A program made the translations under genes and the position numbers. The notes below the pieces were generated by a model. That model had not been told where the DNA came from. It made no database searches and saw only the letters and a program-made list of their open reading frames with translations. From JAKPPT01 sp964630305 (GTDB lineage: Bacteria > Spirochaetota > Spirochaetia > Treponematales > UBA12059), in the NCBI GenBank assembly GCA_964630305.1, contig CAZVTR010000004.1, positions 14,044 through 78,043 on the forward strand: DNA of 64,000 bases, written 5' to 3'. This document shows positions 42,846 to 53,154 of the stretch, in pieces. Each line of letters begins with the position of its first letter. Position 1 is the first letter of the stretch.

Positions 42846-45584
42846 CTACCGGCCATGACAGTGTTTGTATTTTTTGCCGGAACCGCACGGACATGGATCG
42901 TTTCGTCCAACTTTTGGCATAGTTCTTACAACGGTAGCTGGTTGCATACTCTGTTGCACAGGCTGTCTTGATTCGGCTGAAGATTGACTACCGGTAAATT
43001 GGCCAAGTTCTTGATGCTGTGTTTGAATTTCCCGTACACCTGCACTGTAGGTTCGAGTTTCTGATTGCTGAATACGAGCCTTAAAAAATACAATTGCAAC
43101 ATTTCGTTTAATTGCAAGTATCATTTCGTCAAACATATTAAAGCCTTCGATTTTATATTCCATAAGCGGATTTTTCTGTGCATAATGACGCAAATACACA
43201 GCTTCTCGAAGCGCTTCCATATTTTCCAGATGATCAATCCAGAGTTTATCAATAGTCATGATGTAGCGCATTTTGATAAACTGATTAATGTTTTCTATGC
43301 CAGCTACAGCAATTTTTTGTTCAATATCTTTTTTTATTGCATTTTCGACTTCGGCTCGTAAATCATGAATAGTTTTAATAGCTTTACCTGTATCAATCAC
43401 TACCCCTAATTCATCTCTGAGCTGCAGACTAAATTGTTTTAGTAATTCTGGTGTAACAGTTTCTGATTTTCCAAATAGCTCTTCCTGTAAATCTTCGATA
43501 TATTCATATGCAGTTCGCTCAACTCGTTCAATTAAATTCTTACTTTGCAAAATCTCATCGCGCTGCGTGTATATAAATTTTCTCTGCTCGTTGAGCACAT
43601 CATCGTATTCAAGAAGATGTTTTCGTACTTCAAAGTTTCTTTCTTCAACCTTTTTTTGTGCATTTTCAATAGTTTTATTAAGCAAAGGATGATTGATTGC
43701 ATCGCCTGGTCTCATACCTATACGCTGCATTAAATTTTTAAGGCTGGAACCGCCGAAGAGGCGCATAAGCTCATCATCAAGTGAAATAAAAAATTTTGAT
43801 TTCCCGGGATCTCCCTGCCGTCCCGACCGTCCCCGAAGCTGATTATCGATACGGCGAGATTCATGACGCTCTGTTCCTAACACATAGAGGCCGCCGCTCT
43901 CCTTTACTTTTTGATTATCTTTAAGCCATTCAGGGTATTCCTTTTTAGAAATTTCACTGAGGATTTCTGGGGTTGCATTGGTTCCGGCCTTTTTGAGCAC
44001 TCTATGTTCAAAATTGCCGCCAAGTTTTATATCAGTACCTCGGCCTGCCATATTTGTAGCAATTGTTACTGCGCCAAGACTGCCTGCTTCTGCGATAATT
44101 CCAGCTTCACGTGCATGATTTTTTGCATTGAGCACTTCATGTTTAATACCTTTTTTAGTGAGTGCGGCAGATAATTTTTCTGATTTTTCAATTGATACAG
44201 TTCCAATGAGAATAGGCTGCCCTCGTTTATGAACTTCCACGACCTCATCGCAAATAGCCGCAAACTTATCTGCTTCATTGAGAAAGACAATATCGTCTTC
44301 ATCGTTTCGAATGACAGGTTTGTTAGTGGGTATTACGATTACATCCAGATTGTAGATTTTTTGAAATTCGAGAGCTTCTGTTTCTGCTGTACCGGTCATA
44401 CCCGATAGTTTGCTATAGAGACGGAAATAATTTTGAAATGATATGGTAGCCATCGTACGATTTCTGCGAGCGATACGTATGCGCTCTTTTGCTTCAAGCG
44501 CTTCATGCAGTCCGTCAGAATACCTTCGGCCATGGAGTATGCGTCCCGTAAACTCATCTACAATCTGTACAAGACCATCTTGCACCACATAGTCAACATC
44601 TTTATGAAACAATTCGCGTGCACGGATTGCCTGAGTAAAATAATGAGTATATTCAAAATTCTGTTCATCAAATAATGATGATTGAATTAAGCCCCGTTTT
44701 TTGAGCAATTCTTCAATTTTATTCAAACCCTGAGATGTAAATGAAATTCTCTTGTTTTTTTCATCAATTTTATAATCACCTTCGAGAATTTCACCTTCTT
44801 CCTCTTTTGGATACTCTCCAGTTTCTGGATTCTTTTTCACTTCTACAAGATTATTGATAAGCCGCTGCACTTCAACAATCTTATAAGTATCATCTTCTGC
44901 TGCACCTGATATTATAAGCGGTGTTCTGGCTTCATCGATTAAGACAGAATCGATTTCGTCAATAATGCAGTAATTATGGCCGCGCTGGACTTTTTCAGAC
45001 ATATCCAGAACCATGTTATCGCGCAGGTAGTCAAAGCCAAACTCGTTGTTGGTTCCATAGGTAATATCGCATTCGTATGCCTTTTTTCGTGCAGCATTAT
45101 CCATTGATGAAAGGATTACTCCAACTGATAACCCTAGAAATTTAAAAACTGAGCCCATCCATTGAGAATCGCGTTCTGCAAGATAGTCATTGACTGTGAT
45201 AATATGTACGCCTTTACCGGTTAACGCATTGAGGTATGCTGCAGCTACTGAAGCGAGTGTTTTACCTTCTCCGGTTTTCATTTCCACAATTTTTCCGGAA
45301 TGTAAAACGATACCTCCCAGGATTTGGGTGTCAAAAGGCCGTTCACCAAGCGTGCGGCGTGCTGCTTCTCGTGCTAGGGCAAATGCCTCAGGTAAAATAG
45401 ATTCTAGTGTCTCACCCTGAGCAATACGGTTGCGAAATCTTTCAGTCTCTTTCGGAAAATCATCAGAACCCAGCGAACATGCCCATGCTTCACAAGCATT
45501 GATTTTTTGGAGTATGGGCAGCATAAGCGATATATCACGTTCACGTTTTGAACCAAATAACAATGTTAAAGGATTGAATGCCAT
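42846..45584 (-). CDS. secA: protein translocase ATPase SecA
   Basis: Motor that pushes preproteins through SecYEG. The 912 residues contain Walker A MKTGEGKT (102-109), DEIDSVLIDEARTPLIISG, the preprotein cross-linking region, GTVSIEKSE, TNMAGRGTDIKLGG and RGRSGRQGDPG in the second nucleotide domain, and the C-terminal zinc/SecB tail CPCGSGKKYKHC. The start MAFNPLT (45584) matches the conserved beginning; the frame is open further back but those residues are not SecA-like. No ribosome site precedes it, and a promoter lies almost against the ATG. Confidence 0.97.
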   Translation of the reverse strand: MAFNPLTLLFGSKRERDISLMLPILQKINACEAWACSLGSDDFPKETERFRNRIAQGETLESILPEAFALAREAARRTLGERPFDTQILGGIVLHSGKIVEMKTGEGKTLASVAAAYLNALTGKGVHIITVNDYLAERDSQWMGSVFKFLGLSVGVILSSMDNAARKKAYECDITYGTNNEFGFDYLRDNMVLDMSEKVQRGHNYCIIDEIDSVLIDEARTPLIISGAAEDDTYKIVEVQRLINNLVEVKKNPETGEYPKEEEGEILEGDYKIDEKNKRISFTSQGLNKIEELLKKRGLIQSSLFDEQNFEYTHYFTQAIRARELFHKDVDYVVQDGLVQIVDEFTGRILHGRRYSDGLHEALEAKERIRIARRNRTMATISFQNYFRLYSKLSGMTGTAETEALEFQKIYNLDVIVIPTNKPVIRNDEDDIVFLNEADKFAAICDEVVEVHKRGQPILIGTVSIEKSEKLSAALTKKGIKHEVLNAKNHAREAGIIAEAGSLGAVTIATNMAGRGTDIKLGGNFEHRVLKKAGTNATPEILSEISKKEYPEWLKDNQKVKESGGLYVLGTERHESRRIDNQLRGRSGRQGDPGKSKFFISLDDELMRLFGGSSLKNLMQRIGMRPGDAINHPLLNKTIENAQKKVEERNFEVRKHLLEYDDVLNEQRKFIYTQRDEILQSKNLIERVERTAYEYIEDLQEELFGKSETVTPELLKQFSLQLRDELGVVIDTGKAIKTIHDLRAEVENAIKKDIEQKIAVAGIENINQFIKMRYIMTIDKLWIDHLENMEALREAVYLRHYAQKNPLMEYKIEGFNMFDEMILAIKRNVAIVFFKARIQQSETRTYSAGVREIQTQHQELGQFTGSQSSAESRQPVQQSMQPATVVRTMPKVGRNDPCPCGSGKKYKHCHGR

Positions 45585-45594
45585 AATACAATAC

Positions 45595-45622
45595 TGTATA
45601 TTGTTTTTATAATTCAGGTCAA
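45595..45622 (-). promoter_or_regulatory. putative secA promoter with near-zero leader
   Basis: Minus strand TTGACC (45622-45617), 16 nt, TATACA (45600-45595), then 10 nt to the ATG at 45584. No Shine-Dalgarno is seen. Confidence 0.4.
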
Positions 45623-45695
45623 GGTTTATTAAATATAGAGTAAATCTTGCAAAGATAATTTTTCTCAGCATTAGTACTTTGTGGAGTAACAGACT

Positions 45696-46919
45696 ATGAA
45701 AACAATGAAAACGGCTGGCTCATGTATTTTAGCACTACTTATTGCGATCCTATTCATGGTTTCATGCCGCGAATCAATTGGTTCGATCGAAGAAACAGAA
45801 CTCTTTAAACTCGAGTATGGTTTTTATGATAATCAGCTGCCGCTTTTTATGATTGATGCTTCTAATATGGAAGCTCATATGGCTATGCGTGACGGCATTT
45901 TTTATATTACCGCTGCAAATACAGGTAAGCTCATGATACTTTCATCGTATGGTGAACTATTACAGTTAGTATACAACGAAGATAAAAATCCAAAACCAAC
46001 ACTGCTCACAATTACTGAAAACACTGATAATTCTAAAGGTTTACAAGGAAGAATTGCATATTCATACCCTTTCATTGCTCCCAAAAAAATTGCAATTGAT
46101 TCAAAACAAAATATTTACATCGAAGATTCAATTCCTTCTGAGCGGGTTCGTATCGATCCTGAAACAGGCATTGTATTGCAGTCAGTTATTCAGAAGATTT
46201 CTCTCAATAAAGGATATGTAGATTACATTGGCCAGGAAGGTATTGGAGGAACACCATTTAGCTATATTGAAAATATCTTTTGCACTAACAGTAATGAGTT
46301 AGTTGTAATCACGCAGAGTGAAAATGGGTACATTATTTACTATTTCGATTCATCGGGAAAACTCATAACAAGTCTTGAAGTTACAAAAAAAAATCTGCCT
46401 TTGCCTGTCGGCAATGAGCGTTTAATACCAATTTTAGATACAGTATATCCAGAACTCGATGGAACAAGTTTGTTTGTAAAAATTGATTATTTTGAGAATA
46501 TTGTTAACAAAGAAACACAGACCGTTATTAGTATGAATTTTATTTACAGCATAATCTGGAAAGTTGATCGTAACTCTGGGAAAATGATTGAAAACTATAA
46601 AATTGAACCGTTTATAACTCAATCTGAAAATAATAAAACAGCACAAATTCATAAACGCAGCTGGAGCCTCGCCGGTTATGCTCGAAAATATTTATTTTTA
46701 TATGGTATTTCTGATAAGGGCGATACAATGTATGCGCTCTATAATTGCGATTCGAAACACCTTTCAATGTATACGGTAAAAATAGATAATTCTAAATTGC
46801 AATATGCCGATTTTAATATATCGAATGACGGAATCGTAAGCGCACTGTTATGCGGTGAGAAAGATATCAGTGTAGTCTGGTGGCGTTTTGATAAATTGTT
46901 AGAGGGTATCCCTAAATGA
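45696..46919 (+). CDS. lipoprotein, beta-propeller-like
   Basis: A 407-residue exported protein with a hydrophobic signal segment ending in FMVSC (Cys24), a relaxed spirochaetal lipobox. The mature part has repeated strand-rich units with patterns like FYITAANTGKLMILSSYGE, IAIDSKQNIYIEDS and LVVITQSENGYIIYYFDSSG, which suggests an NHL/6-bladed propeller, but no catalytic motif is seen. GGAG precedes the ATG. The start is divergent from secA and the stop overlaps the NAD(P)HX repair gene (ATGA). I do not recognise a specific function; membrane-anchored periplasmic location is inferred. Confidence 0.7.
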   Translation: MKTMKTAGSCILALLIAILFMVSCRESIGSIEETELFKLEYGFYDNQLPLFMIDASNMEAHMAMRDGIFYITAANTGKLMILSSYGELLQLVYNEDKNPKPTLLTITENTDNSKGLQGRIAYSYPFIAPKKIAIDSKQNIYIEDSIPSERVRIDPETGIVLQSVIQKISLNKGYVDYIGQEGIGGTPFSYIENIFCTNSNELVVITQSENGYIIYYFDSSGKLITSLEVTKKNLPLPVGNERLIPILDTVYPELDGTSLFVKIDYFENIVNKETQTVISMNFIYSIIWKVDRNSGKMIENYKIEPFITQSENNKTAQIHKRSWSLAGYARKYLFLYGISDKGDTMYALYNCDSKHLSMYTVKIDNSKLQYADFNISNDGIVSALLCGEKDISVVWWRFDKLLEGIPK

Positions 46920-48457
46920 AACCGTTACTCTCATTTAGTGAATCAAAAGCATTAGATGACTATGTAATTAATACATATGCTATGAGCAGCCTAGAATTAG
47001 TTGAAGCTGCAGGTTTATCTCTATATCTTTCAATGCGCAGTACGCTGAAGGAATTGAATGATAAATCGTTGCATATTTTAGTTGTTGCTGGAACTGGAAA
47101 CAACGGAGCTGATGCACTGACAGTAGCGAAATATCTGCTTTTTAGCGGATACAAAAACACGCATATTTTCCTACATGAATCAAAAAATGCAAATATTATA
47201 CAAAAAATAAAGCAAATAAAAACGATATGTAATAATTTATATACATATAATAATTTTTTCTCGACGGAAATTCGCTGGGAATTAATTATTGATGGCTATT
47301 TAGGAGTAGGTGCCACAAGACCTTTACGCGATATACCAGAACCGCTTGCGTCAATTTTTTATCACTCAAAAGCACCAATAGCTTCGATCGATGTCCCTTC
47401 AGGAATTTTTGAACTGCCCGCTGATACACCATCTGAGCTCGAAAAATTTTCTACTGTTTTAGCACAGTATACATTTATGATTGCACCGAGCAAATATGCA
47501 GCCTATACTCCTGGATTTCGCAAAGCATGCGGAACTATTGTGGAGATTGCCAATGTTTTTCCAGACACAATTCCACCAACACTACCCTTTGCGTCTACAC
47601 ATATAAACAAAATTGATTATTCCGATATTTCATTATTCACCGCACCAATTTCTCTCTTTGTTCATAAATATGAACGCGGTTCTGTTGCAATTTATGGGGG
47701 CAGCATGAGCTATACTGGCGCACCTATGCTAGCAGCTCGTGCAGCGGAAGCAGCTGGCGCAGGCTTAGTTACACTCCGAGTCCCAGAAACGCTCTTTAGT
47801 TATTACACGGGACATACATCAGGCATTATTATCGAAGAAGATACTATTAGCGCTAACCGTCAGATACACGCAGTCCTCTGTGGCCCAGGATGGGAAAACA
47901 ATGAAAAAAATCGAAATATTTTCATAGCTCTCTACAAAAAAGGGATCCCGCTCGTACTTGACGCAACCTGCCTTGCCTTTCTTGACGCACAGTTCATACA
48001 GCAAATTGAAAAAGACAACATTATTATTTGCACACCACACGTTGCGGAAATGGCTCGGCTTGCTGTTACAATTACTCTCTACGATTCCTATGAAATTGCT
48101 CTACGAGACATACTCTACAATACAAAACAGGTCATCCTCAAAGCAGCAACAATGCTGAATGCTGTAATTGTACTCAAAGCCGCTACTACATGGATTGCTT
48201 CACCCGATGGGTCTATATTTATTTATGATGGAGTTAATCCTTCGCTTGCAGTTGGAGGCTCTGGTGATGTGCTGAGCGGCTGTATTGCAGCTTTTTTATC
48301 GCGTAATCCCCATAATCCCATTCTTGCTGCTTGCAGCGCTGTTCTGCTGCATGGAAAATCAGGAGAATTGCTTGCAGCAAAACAGGGTTTTTTCGATGCT
48401 TCGAGTTTGATCGATATAATTGCTCAGCTCGCATACAAGGAAATCGCTCATGGATAA
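46916..48457 (+). CDS. nnr: bifunctional NAD(P)HX epimerase / ADP-dependent NAD(P)HX dehydratase
   Basis: Repairs hydrated NAD(P)H: the N-terminal domain (about 1-225) epimerises (R)- to (S)-NAD(P)HX, and the C-terminal domain (about 240-513) dehydrates it with ADP. Seen: VAGTGNNGADALTVAKYL (usual GNNGGDG, with the second Gly replaced by Ala), SIDVPSG, then YGGSMSYTGAPMLAARAA, GPGW, LDATCL, TPHVAEMARL (usual TPHPGE) and VGGSGDVLSG (about 447). The two substitutions are conservative. Both overlaps (lipoprotein stop; next gene) are short, so one operon of three. Confidence 0.93.
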   Translation: MKPLLSFSESKALDDYVINTYAMSSLELVEAAGLSLYLSMRSTLKELNDKSLHILVVAGTGNNGADALTVAKYLLFSGYKNTHIFLHESKNANIIQKIKQIKTICNNLYTYNNFFSTEIRWELIIDGYLGVGATRPLRDIPEPLASIFYHSKAPIASIDVPSGIFELPADTPSELEKFSTVLAQYTFMIAPSKYAAYTPGFRKACGTIVEIANVFPDTIPPTLPFASTHINKIDYSDISLFTAPISLFVHKYERGSVAIYGGSMSYTGAPMLAARAAEAAGAGLVTLRVPETLFSYYTGHTSGIIIEEDTISANRQIHAVLCGPGWENNEKNRNIFIALYKKGIPLVLDATCLAFLDAQFIQQIEKDNIIICTPHVAEMARLAVTITLYDSYEIALRDILYNTKQVILKAATMLNAVIVLKAATTWIASPDGSIFIYDGVNPSLAVGGSGDVLSGCIAAFLSRNPHNPILAACSAVLLHGKSGELLAAKQGFFDASSLIDIIAQLAYKEIAHG

Positions 48458-48956
48458 ACCTGAAACTCATGAACAAAACGAAATTCATTTTTACTATAAT
48501 CGTGAAGAACGATTAAAAAAAGCAGGACCGCTAGCTCAGTATGCAGTTTCACTACATACAAGAAAAAAACCCGGATTCTTTGCTGCTTTAACTGCAACGG
48601 CCCCGCTTAAATTTTTGTTTTTCTCAATTCTTGTATTAGCCCTATTTATTTTCGGATATCAAATTTATCAAAATTTTGAAAAGTCAATTCAAATTGATGG
48701 CACATCCTATTCAGTTCAAACAATGATTTTTGACAATACACTATACTTAATTATTACTCGAAAACCTCCTGCAAACAAGCCAGCAGGAAGAGCCGAGCTT
48801 CAAATTACCTATAATAATCACAGCTTTTACGAAACAATGTTTGAAGGAGAATTAGAAAAAGGAATTAAAATTGAAGGTGTGCATAGAAACACTTCCTTAG
48901 TAATAACCATTACACAGCAGGGGCATAAAAAAATTATTACAAAAACATTGCAATAA
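48450..48956 (+). CDS. single-pass membrane protein of unknown function
   Basis: A 168-residue protein not recognised. A charged cytoplasmic N-terminus (about 1-50, MDKPETHEQNEIHFYYNREE, then HTRKKPGFF), one membrane segment (about 54-74, FLFFSILVLALFIFGYQIY) and a beta-rich outer part of about 90 residues. The ATG at 48450 is preceded by AAGGAAA and overlaps the dehydratase stop by 8 nt. The 3' intergenic region (48957-49064) shows nothing I can name. Confidence 0.65.
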   Translation: MDKPETHEQNEIHFYYNREERLKKAGPLAQYAVSLHTRKKPGFFAALTATAPLKFLFFSILVLALFIFGYQIYQNFEKSIQIDGTSYSVQTMIFDNTLYLIITRKPPANKPAGRAELQITYNNHSFYETMFEGELEKGIKIEGVHRNTSLVITITQQGHKKIITKTLQ

Positions 48957-49064
48957 TGAAATCTCTAAAAACAGTATACTTCATCCTGACAGGAGCAACA
49001 AACTATGTTGCACGCATGCTGGTTTACAGAATAAATACTTAATTACTAATTTAAATACATCTAT

Positions 49065-49727
49065 TTATAACTGCCAATCTATTGGTGTAAGCCCATTATC
49101 TAAAAGTATCTTGTTTGTTTTTGAAAAATGTTTGCATCCTAAGAATCCTCGTGCGGCAGATAGCGGAGAAGGATGTGCTGCACGCAAAATATAATGCCGT
49201 GATTCATCAATGAGAGCTGCTTTTTTTTGAGCAGGATTTCCCCAGAGTAAAAAGACGAGCTTTTCTTTTTTTTCATTCAAAACACGAATCACTGCATCGG
49301 TAAAAACTTCCCACCCTATACCTGCATGAGACTGTGGCTTGCCTGCTTCAACAGTGAGAACTGTATTTAATAAGAGAACACCTTGTTTTGCCCAAGCTTC
49401 AAGACATCCATGCTCCGGGATAACAAAATTGGGAATATCGGTACTTAATTCTAAAAATATATTGCGCAATGAAGGCGGAATTGCTGCTCCATGCTTAACT
49501 GAAAAACAAAGACCGTGTGCTTGTCCTGGTCCATGGTAGGGATCCTGTCCTAATATTACTACTTTAACAGCAGAAAATGGCGTGAGCTTAAATGCATTAA
49601 ATATGTCCTGTTGTTCAGGATAAATAATTATGCCTTTTTTGCGTTCTGTGTTTAAAAAATTAAGTAATATCTGAAAATACTCTTTATGCTTCTCTTCGCC
49701 AATAACATCTTTCCATTCAAGTTCCAT
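49065..49727 (-). CDS. ung: uracil-DNA glycosylase (family 1)
   Basis: Removes uracil from DNA in base-excision repair. The 220 residues are typical: GQDPYHGPGQAHGL with the catalytic Asp62, LLNTVLTVEAGKPQSHAG, LVFLLWGNPAQKK and HPSPLSAARGFLGC with the catalytic His and the Leu that intercalates DNA. The ATG follows a TACAAT box by 7 nt with no ribosome site (possible leaderless). It is convergent with the plus-strand unit ending at 48956. Confidence 0.96.
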   Translation of the reverse strand: MELEWKDVIGEEKHKEYFQILLNFLNTERKKGIIIYPEQQDIFNAFKLTPFSAVKVVILGQDPYHGPGQAHGLCFSVKHGAAIPPSLRNIFLELSTDIPNFVIPEHGCLEAWAKQGVLLLNTVLTVEAGKPQSHAGIGWEVFTDAVIRVLNEKKEKLVFLLWGNPAQKKAALIDESRHYILRAAHPSPLSAARGFLGCKHFSKTNKILLDNGLTPIDWQL

Positions 49728-49734
49728 AGTTAAA

Positions 49735-49740
49735 ATTGTA
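49735..49740 (-). promoter_or_regulatory. candidate ung -10 box, leaderless geometry
   Basis: TACAAT on the minus strand (5/6 of consensus) ends 7 nt before the ung ATG at 49727. No strong -35 is found 16-18 nt upstream (TTCATT is the best), so this is the weakest of the leaderless examples. Confidence 0.3.
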
Positions 49741-49823
49741 CAATTATTTTTTATAAAAATGAAGCATCTTTAAACAGCATCATAACCACTAGACAGTCTC
49801 GCTATAAATATATACAAATACCT

Positions 49824-50999
49824 ATGAGTAACACTATGAAAATTACCAAACTTCCTATTATCAGTATTTCTGCATTTTTTAGCAGCGTGGCAATTGGTAT
49901 TGCACAGCTTGGCTTGATATTTCTCATGAAGCTCTATTTTAATGCTTCAGCCGGGACCATAGGTATTTTTGGAGCAACATGGTCAATTTCGTATTTTATT
50001 AGCTGCATTATTTTTCGCAGAGTCACGACGAGAATTATTCCGCGACTTTCACTATTGATTACATTGTTTGGTACAGCTTTTGTTTTTTTTGTATTTCTAC
50101 TTATGCCAAGCATTCCTGCAGCATTTATTACTTATATTCTTTTTGGTATTCTCACCGCATTTTACTGGCCACCGCTCATGTCGTGGCTATCAAAAGGCTA
50201 TAATCACATCGAATTAGCAAAAGCTAATGGCGTTTTCAATTTCTCATGGAGCTTTGGCGGTGTATTGAGCTCGTATATTGCTGGTGTTCTCTCTAAATCC
50301 GGAAGATTCTATCCGCTTATGGCAGCTGCGGTGCTGTTTGCCCTCAATGGTATTTTTATTCTCATATCATTTCTTTTTGTAAAGGATTCACACGATATAC
50401 AAACTACAATCGAAACTTCAAAGTTTTCTCTTGATCAAAGACAAAATCCAAATCGAATTCCGGCATGGATTTCTAACATGTTTACATATCTCGTTATTGG
50501 AATCATATTTAATATTTTCCCTGTTTTTGCAAATGATGTCTTGCACTATTCCGAACCGCAAGTCGGACTCATACTTTCATTGCGAGCGCTTGCAACCATG
50601 GGTGGTTTTATACTATTAGGACAATGGCATTTCTGGCATTTTAAATCATGGGTTATGCCTTTATCTGCTCTCTGTATTACCGTTTCGCTTATAAGCATGT
50701 CTTTGCTCAATCAATCACTAACATTTACTGGTTATACTATCTTTTTTGTTATCATTGGCTTAAGCATGGCTGCAACGTATACAACTTCACTCTTTTATTC
50801 AACCGTTAATTCCGGCAATAAAGATACCATGGTTACTATACATGAATCGCTCTTGACGTTCGGACAAGTAATAGGATCGTCTGCTGGAGGCATTATTTAT
50901 ATGCACACATCATTTTCAGCAATGCTGCAGCTGTTAGGGCTTCTCTTTATCGCAATGATTATTTTACAGCTAATATATTTTAAGAAAATCGCTCATTAA
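49824..50999 (+). CDS. MFS transporter
   Basis: A 391-residue major facilitator protein with about 11-12 hydrophobic segments in two halves separated by the loop VKDSHDIQTTIETSKFSLDQ. The pattern (GTIGIFGATWSISYFISCIIFRR, WSFGGVLSSYIAGVL, LRALATMGGFILLG) is that of general drug/sugar MFS carriers; there is no signature to fix the substrate. No ribosome site is visible before the ATG; the in-frame ATG at 49836 is an alternative. It shares a terminator hairpin with cfpA at its 3' end. Confidence 0.82.
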   Translation: MSNTMKITKLPIISISAFFSSVAIGIAQLGLIFLMKLYFNASAGTIGIFGATWSISYFISCIIFRRVTTRIIPRLSLLITLFGTAFVFFVFLLMPSIPAAFITYILFGILTAFYWPPLMSWLSKGYNHIELAKANGVFNFSWSFGGVLSSYIAGVLSKSGRFYPLMAAAVLFALNGIFILISFLFVKDSHDIQTTIETSKFSLDQRQNPNRIPAWISNMFTYLVIGIIFNIFPVFANDVLHYSEPQVGLILSLRALATMGGFILLGQWHFWHFKSWVMPLSALCITVSLISMSLLNQSLTFTGYTIFFVIIGLSMAATYTTSLFYSTVNSGNKDTMVTIHESLLTFGQVIGSSAGGIIYMHTSFSAMLQLLGLLFIAMIILQLIYFKKIAH

Positions 51000-51032
51000 C
51001 ACATAGAATGATTTTAATGATGGTAAAAAAAA

Positions 51033-51058
51033 GGCTGTCAGCCTCTAAACTGACAGCC
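51033..51058 (-). terminator. bidirectional rho-independent terminator, main one for cfpA
   Basis: GGCTGTCAG (51033-51041), an 8-nt loop, CTGACAGCC (51050-51058): a perfect 9-bp stem. Read on the minus strand it is followed by eight T, an excellent terminator 20 nt after the cfpA stop. On the plus strand the tail is ATTTTATTATTT, adequate for the MFS gene. Confidence 0.9.
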
Positions 51059-51077
51059 ATTTTATTATTTAATGATA

Positions 51078-53123
51078 TTAGTCTAATTCTCTCAAACCAC
51101 CGCGGGATTTTGCTTTACCTGCTGGTTTTGATTTTTTTGCTGTACCTTTTTTTACACCGGTATCAACAACTCCAGCTCGTGGTTTAGCTTTTGGCGCCGG
51201 AGCCGGTTTGCTTGTAATATCAGCGAGTACAGAATCCGCACTGTTAATCATTGAGAGGTAATTGGATTTAGAATCTGCAAATGCATCGTCAGTAGTTGTT
51301 GCAGCAAATGACTGATTGATATCTTCGCGAACAGTTGAACGACGTCTGCTGAATGAAGCAAATGCAGCATCCTGGAAGCCTTTTGAAACTCCATGGAGGA
51401 ATTCGTTGAGTACGTTTGCCATACCATCGAGTGTAGCTTTCTTTCTCTTAATTGAAGTAATATCAACATCGAGTAAAAGACCAGGCTGGATATGATATGG
51501 GTTAATCATGTAATCGAAACGATTGAATTCTTTTTCAAGGAAGTTCAAGCGCTCTTCGATAACACGGCGCTGGATTGGATACTGATACGAGTACATGGTT
51601 TTGAGTTTCTCCCGCATAAGAATAAGCCTGTTTTTAATCTTATCCTTATCGTAGAGGTATGTGCGGTTTAATGACTCAACATCAGTTTCTGCAGCTGGAA
51701 TGAAAGAAATTTCGTCCCATACTTTTGCCATTTTTTCGTATACGGGATTGCCTTCTCTTTCCTTCTTTTTGTGAATTCTGCGCTTCATGATTTTTGCGAG
51801 ATCATTGAAATCGGTAATGCGCTTGAGGAATTTATTTTTCTCATAAATTGCTTCGAGAACATCCCAGATATGCTCTACTTCATTCTGGAAGCTCAAAATC
51901 TGAGCATCATAGGCTTTGCGCTCTTCATTGAGCTGTGAATTATCGTAATACTGCATGCGGATCTGGTAACGCTCATCGGGGAGCACTGCACGATCGGTAT
52001 CTTCGTATTCACGAATAATTAACAGACGAGCGTTCTTAAGGTTTTCGATATACTGATAACCCATTTTTGAAGTATCAAGAATACTTGTGAGCGAGTTCAC
52101 TGCAGTATTGTAACCGCGGTTGCGTATGTTCTCAATATCAATAATCTTTTTAAGATTTTCACGGATATTCAGCTGGTCAAAGGTAGCAGGATCAATTTCA
52201 GCGCGAAGATTATTGATTCGATCCATAAGCTCTTTAGCAATGATTGAATACCGTTTGGACTTTGGATTTTCAACATCGTCGTCAGTAAAATCCTTTACCT
52301 TTTTCATTTTTTCAAAAATGATTTCGGTATCATTGAGCTCTTCGCGACCTTCATCAACGAGCTGATCTTTGAGTTTTTCAATTTCCTTATCAATCATATC
52401 AATGATATGTTTTGCAATGAGGTCTTTGATAAGGTATTCAACGGTTACCTGATAATGGAAAATAGGACTGATGAGCTCAGAATCAAGAATATTAACAGAA
52501 AGCTTAACATCGGTAACTGTTTTTGGCTTATAAATATTATCTTTGAATGAACACTTTACCACTGAATACGCATTTTCACCGCGAATAAAAGCACCAACAT
52601 CGGTTTTCTGACGGAGCAGTGCATTGGTGAGATTTTCCAATTCGTTAACACCGCGCTGGATATGTCCCTGCAAGTGACCAAACATGTTGACGATAGATTT
52701 TTCTACTTCACCAGTGTTGAACTTGTCTGCACCACCAACTTGATCCAAAAGCTCAGCGATTTCTTTTGGAGTATAGCGGGCAAGAGTCTTCATTTCTTCT
52801 TTATCAATGAAGTTTCTAACCTTTTTAACCATTTCATCTTCAGTAGTTACGATGTAACGGTTAAACATGTTCTGATAGTTCTGGTTAAAGTAGTTATAAA
52901 TCTTCTCTTTAAGACCACCCATGATATCAAGGCGTTCAAGCACTTCTTTTGGAAGTTTTGAAGTTACATGGTGAAGTACTTTATTTGTCTCTTCATGGAG
53001 CAGCTGATCGACTTCTTTTTGCTGGTCACGGTTTTCCTGAGCAAGTGAGTTTCTTGAACCTACTGCACTTGGTTTTTCAGGATGGAACACATTAGGACTT
53101 TTAGGTAAATCTATGCTTCCCAT
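51078..53123 (-). CDS. cfpA: cytoplasmic filament protein A
   Basis: A 681-residue protein matching the treponemal filament subunit CfpA, which forms ribbons running under the inner membrane along the cell body. The size and style fit: almost wholly helical, rich in charged residues (DQQKEVDQLLHEETNK, EEMKTLARYTPKEIAELLDQ, MRIHKKK-type segments) with no signal peptide or membrane segment, and a Lys/Ala/Pro-rich C-terminal tail (KPAPAPKAKPRAG). A strong AGAAGGAG, a good promoter and a strong terminator show a monocistronic, highly expressed gene. The assignment is from family recognition, not from a defining motif. It strongly points to a Treponema-lineage spirochaete. Confidence 0.9.
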   Translation of the reverse strand: MGSIDLPKSPNVFHPEKPSAVGSRNSLAQENRDQQKEVDQLLHEETNKVLHHVTSKLPKEVLERLDIMGGLKEKIYNYFNQNYQNMFNRYIVTTEDEMVKKVRNFIDKEEMKTLARYTPKEIAELLDQVGGADKFNTGEVEKSIVNMFGHLQGHIQRGVNELENLTNALLRQKTDVGAFIRGENAYSVVKCSFKDNIYKPKTVTDVKLSVNILDSELISPIFHYQVTVEYLIKDLIAKHIIDMIDKEIEKLKDQLVDEGREELNDTEIIFEKMKKVKDFTDDDVENPKSKRYSIIAKELMDRINNLRAEIDPATFDQLNIRENLKKIIDIENIRNRGYNTAVNSLTSILDTSKMGYQYIENLKNARLLIIREYEDTDRAVLPDERYQIRMQYYDNSQLNEERKAYDAQILSFQNEVEHIWDVLEAIYEKNKFLKRITDFNDLAKIMKRRIHKKKEREGNPVYEKMAKVWDEISFIPAAETDVESLNRTYLYDKDKIKNRLILMREKLKTMYSYQYPIQRRVIEERLNFLEKEFNRFDYMINPYHIQPGLLLDVDITSIKRKKATLDGMANVLNEFLHGVSKGFQDAAFASFSRRRSTVREDINQSFAATTTDDAFADSKSNYLSMINSADSVLADITSKPAPAPKAKPRAGVVDTGVKKGTAKKSKPAGKAKSRGGLRELD

Positions 53124-53154
53124 AGTTTCTCCTTCTAACTAAATATTTACTGTT

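Noticed and set aside
48957..49064. Intergenic stretch checked for a small RNA such as SRP RNA
   Set aside because: The conserved 4.5S core is not present and no stable fold is evident by eye.
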